Shown: positions 60,950 to 64,000 of the stretch, piece by piece | How positions within the stretch are numbered: the stretch's first letter is position 1 | How the letters are laid out: each line of letters opens with the position of its first letter | Origin: Portunus trituberculatus | Taxonomy: Eukaryota; Arthropoda; Malacostraca; Decapoda; Portunidae | Assembly: GCF_017591435.1 (NCBI RefSeq) | Contig: NC_059283.1 | Span: 5,781,012 to 5,845,011, forward strand | Direction: 5' to 3' | DNA: 64,000 nt | The notes under the pieces: generated by a model | The model's database searches: none | Seen by the model: only the letters and a program-made list of their open reading frames with translations | Told to the model about the DNA's origin: nothing | Program-made: the position numbers and the translations under genes

Positions 60950-62110
60950 AGTCTAAAGAGAAAAGGTTTTAAACCTACATTGCCCAGCCTACACCAATGA
61001 AAGATCCAAACACCCCAATTGGTAGCGTCCTTACCCAGAAAATGAAGAACACCTCATTGGAAAATTACTTTTTGAAAAATCTAGTATAGAAGAAAATAAA
61101 GAAATATAGAATTTTTGGAAAATAAGAGAACATAAAGTAAAAAGTTTAAATAATAATTAATTACAGCTACAGACCCAGACAAAACCCAAACCAAAACACA
61201 TCAGGAAGTGCCGATATCCAGGCTACACTTCCGCCTATCAACTGAACTGAACTGAATACCATGTTCAGGCTATGGCAAGACAGAGCTTAGGAACACGGTG
61301 ATGAAAACACTACAGCACCCTCGGACTATTTCTGTTTCGGCCGCTAATTTTTTTTTTTTTTTTTCTCATAAAGAAAACCGAACAAATATTGCTCTACTCA
61401 TTCCTTGTGAAGAATTAACCTGTGCAGAAGCGAGGTGAAATGTGTGTTAAGGTTCCGTGCTGTATTTAAGTCTCTAGAAATGAAAGATCTTGGTACACCA
61501 GACAATTATGTTTTGCTCTATATTATGATTTTAGTCGTATAAACTCAAGTAACTATAAAGAAATACCATGGTAGAATAAGAACAGAAAAATACTGGAAGG
61601 AGTAAAAGCATGGTAAATCAATAGATACATCGTAATACAGTGTTTAGAGACGACTGCTCTGTACCGCAAGACGATGCTGATCAACTGAATTAAACAACCT
61701 GCGAACACTAAAAATGTGACAGTCTGTGTCCTCTCCTATTGACATTAATCAAATCATTATGATTTATTCACAATAGTAATATATTAGACGGAACACGGGC
61801 CTGATGTGTCTGAGATGTGGCATTTTGTTATAGCACATTTCGCACTATATAGCGACTGTTTAGGATCGAAAAACTATAGCTTCAGGTAGATATACAATAA
61901 TGTTATCTATCGATTTTCAGTCTTAAAGTAGGGAAAAGTTACATATATTGATGCATTTCTTTTATAGTCCTTCTTACTTCTCGAAAAGGTGCACGAGGTT
62001 AGAAAAGGTTGAAGAACACTAAACTATAACCTTAGAAAAAATACAATAAAAGAGATAAGATAAAAATGACCAACATCTCTGTTATTACGGAGGCTAAGAA
62101 TAATACCAAG
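60950..62110. other. AT-rich intergenic DNA
   Basis: Nothing coding or clearly repetitive was seen, apart from a short 'aactgaactgaa' run and poly-T at 61350-61364. Confidence 0.5.
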
Positions 62111-62452
62111 ACTAATTAAGTAATTCAGAGATAACGAAACGAACGACGATCATGAGAGCTTCCACGATAAGATGTGATTCCAGATTCCTTGATAGCGCTC
62201 CGAGTTTCCAAGATAACAATACCATTCCAGTTTCCTCGATAGCGATGCAAGTTTCCAAAATACCGATGCCATGCCACGATAAAGATGCCATTTCAGTTTC
62301 TACGATAATAATGCGAATTTCCACGATCAAGATGCAATTCCAGTTTTCACGGTAACGATGGGGGTTTCCACGATGTCGATGCGGTTCCAGCTCTCACGAT
62401 GCGATTTCACGACACCATATTGAAGTCCACTTGCCTACACAGGTACTGGGAC

Positions 62453-62701
62453 GAACCCTTTCACCCCGTAAGGGTTCACCCCAGACCCTTAGGTGCGAGT
62501 AAAGTGACGCTGCCACCTTCCTGCGCCGCAATTGAAGTTTACTTGCCTACACCGGTACTGGGATGAACCCTTTCACCCCGTCAGGGTTCATCCCACACCC
62601 TTAGGTGCGAGGAGAGTGGCGCTGCCACCTCACTGCGACGCAATTGAAGTTCACTTGCCTACACAGGTACTGAGACGAACCCTTTCACCCCGTAAGGGTT
62701 C
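62453..62701. repeat. Hairpins 1-3 of the satellite (conserved TCACCCC loop)
   Basis: Hairpin 1: stems 62453-62460 and 62470-62477 (GAACCCTT / AAGGGTTC), loop TCACCCCGT. Hairpin 2: stems 62560-62571 and 62583-62594 (GGGATGAACCCT, 12 perfect pairs). Hairpin 3: stems 62677-62684 and 62694-62701, same as hairpin 1. Confidence 0.85.
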
Positions 62702-62811
62702 ACCCCAGACCCGTGAGTGCGAGGAGAGTGACGCTGCCACCTCACTGCGCCTCACACGGGTAGCCATGAGCAATGACCCGCCACACACCACTCCCCAAAC
62801 ACTGTCAGTGA

Positions 62812-62834
62812 GTCCTTTTCACCCCGTAAAGGAC
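62812..62834. repeat. Hairpin 4 (same loop, different stem)
   Basis: Stems GTCCTTT (62812-62818) and AAAGGAC (62828-62834), loop TCACCCCGT. A related imperfect hairpin, GCCCTTA-TCACCCCT-TAAAGGC, follows at 62962-62983. Confidence 0.85.
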
Positions 62835-63401
62835 CACTGGTATTGTCAGTGCCTGGTGCATGGCGCACAGCGTGCCCTCGTTCATGGCGAGTTGTTCAGC
62901 ACGGTGTCATTATAAGCAGAGGTCCTGTACACACCACTCACCACCAGACTCTATGCAAGGAGCCCTTATCACCCCTTAAAGGCCCCTCACGGCATCATCT
63001 GGTGGACGGTAGACACGGCAGACTGCTTAAGGCGACCCCTTGCCTAGTGTGAGGCGCTGCAAGTTGACGACAACCAGTGAGCTTGAAGCCGCAAAGGAAA
63101 ATGAGTCCACGTTAACAATGGGATTCCACGACAGGTTGCGATTCCAGTGTCCACGGTAAAGATGTGTTTGTCGAGGATAACGATCCGTTTATCGAGGCTA
63201 ACGATGCGGCGATGGCGATGGCGAAACGATTCAAAGTATTATTACCTACACAGGTACTGGGACGAAACTTTTCACCCGAAAGGGTCAACCCCAGTCCCGT
63301 GGTTATGAGAGCAGTGACGATGCAACCTTGCAATGCCTCACACGGGTCGCCATGAGCAATGACCCGCCACACACCACTCCCCAAACACTGTCATGAAGTG
63401 A

Positions 63402-63460
63402 GTCCTTTTACCCAACCTAACCTAACCTAACCTAACCTAACCTAACCTAACGTAAAGGAC
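63402..63460. repeat. Hairpin 4 copy with telomeric array in its loop
   Basis: The stems GTCCTTT (63402-63408) and AAAGGAC (63454-63460) are unchanged. The nine-base loop of the other copy is replaced by 45 bases that hold CCCAA and seven perfect CCTAA units (63411-63450). Confidence 0.9.
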
Positions 63461-64000
63461 CACTGGTACTGTCAGTGCCTGGCTCATGGCGCACAGCGTG
63501 CCCTCGTTCATGGCGAGTTGTTCAGCCCGGTGTCATTATAAGCAGGGGACCCGTACACACCACTCACCACCAGACTCTATGCAAGGAGCCCTTATCACCC
63601 CTTTAGGGCCCCTCACGGCACCATCTGGTGAGTGGTAGACATTGATCTCTTGCTTATGGCGACCCTTGCCTAGTGTGAGGCGCTGCAAGTGGACGACTAG
63701 TAGTGAAGCTTGAGGCCACCAAGGAAAAGAAGGACCTGCAGCCAGTTCCTGCCTTGGGCCCCAGGCCGGACCCGACAGCCACCTCCTTCCCCCGTGCGGC
63801 GCCCAAGGCCGTCACGGCCCTCAACAACTTTAGGCCGAAAGTTCTCAATCGTCGTTTAAATTTTGATTCGAATATAAAATCGTCGATGGTAAATGAAAAA
63901 TAGCTTTGGTCTGAAAGTGTGCAAGAGTTAGCTGATTAATGAAACAAGGTGAGGCAGCTTTGCTCCGGAGTATTTAGTGTACTTTGCATGTTGCTGCCGT

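Larger units (their letters stand above)
62140..63710. repeat. Complex satellite with two large units
   Basis: Unit 1 starts with a degenerate array of about 21-bp 'tttccacgataacgatgc' elements (62140-62415). Three 112-bp repeats follow, starting at 62421, 62533 and 62645, and then a tail of about 330 bases (62745-63075). Unit 2 repeats the plan: 21-bp-like elements (63110-63225), one decayed 112-bp repeat (about 63235-63340) and the tail (63340-63700). The two tails are nearly identical except for a telomeric insertion at 63409-63453. Confidence 0.85.

Noticed and set aside
62421..62756. CRISPR-like array from the three 112-bp repeats
   Set aside because: The units are contiguous with no spacers, and the DNA is animal nuclear.
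62532..63052. Open frames across the 62-63 kb repeats
   Set aside because: They repeat with the 112-bp unit and change frame between copies; satellite DNA rather than protein.
63703..63903. 66-codon plus-strand frame after the satellite
   Set aside because: It has no ATG start (begins at GTG), shows Pro/Ala bias from GC-rich sequence and no family resemblance. It might be part of an exon continuing past the window, but I cannot support it.

Overview
This is eukaryotic nuclear DNA, most likely from a malacostracan crustacean and probably a decapod such as a crab. The genes have many short exons and GT-AG introns. Microsatellites are extremely dense, with very long (GA)n, (GT)n and trinucleotide arrays. 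There are several interstitial TTAGG/CCTAA arrays, the arthropod telomere repeat. Many 5'-truncated Jockey/CR1-type LINEs and small DNA transposons are present. The species call is inference; nothing in the window names it.

Three protein-coding genes lie head to tail, all on the minus strand. HADH (mitochondrial 3-hydroxyacyl-CoA dehydrogenase) runs from 58249 down to 45579. An unrecognised gene of 13 inferred exons runs from about 44479 down to 20878; it encodes 548 residues with an internally repeated module and a C-terminal CaaX motif. ECT2 (the cytokinesis Rho-GEF, pebble in flies) runs from 18990 down to 7705 in 19 exons and encodes 864 residues. I built the gene models by hand from splice sites and codon phase. 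In all three, the summed exon length is a multiple of three and ends at a stop codon.

Layout: 1-7.7 kb is repeat-rich sequence downstream of ECT2. 7.7-19.0 kb is ECT2, with a 150-bp minisatellite in intron 1. 19.0-20.9 kb is the ECT2 promoter side, with two CRE palindromes and a 141-bp tandem duplication. 20.9-44.5 kb is the unrecognised gene, its introns swollen by microsatellites. 44.6-44.9 kb is a GC-rich patch, probably the promoter side of that gene. 45.6-58.2 kb is HADH, with retroelements and DNA transposons in its introns. 58.3-60.5 kb holds two Jockey-type LINE fragments. 60.5-60.9 kb is a hAT-like element. 62.1-63.7 kb is a complex satellite with a family of hairpins and a telomeric array inside one of them.

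The most notable findings are these. HADH carries a tandem duplication of its last three coding exons (lengths 163/117/122 and 163/117/113, identical phases), so one gene can make two enzymes with the same NAD-binding domain and different C-terminal dimerisation domains. The 62-64 kb satellite contains repeated hairpins with a near-constant TCACCCC loop and changing but still paired stems; in one copy the loop has been replaced by about seven CCTAA telomere units. The unrecognised gene appears to be an unnamed repeat-module protein.
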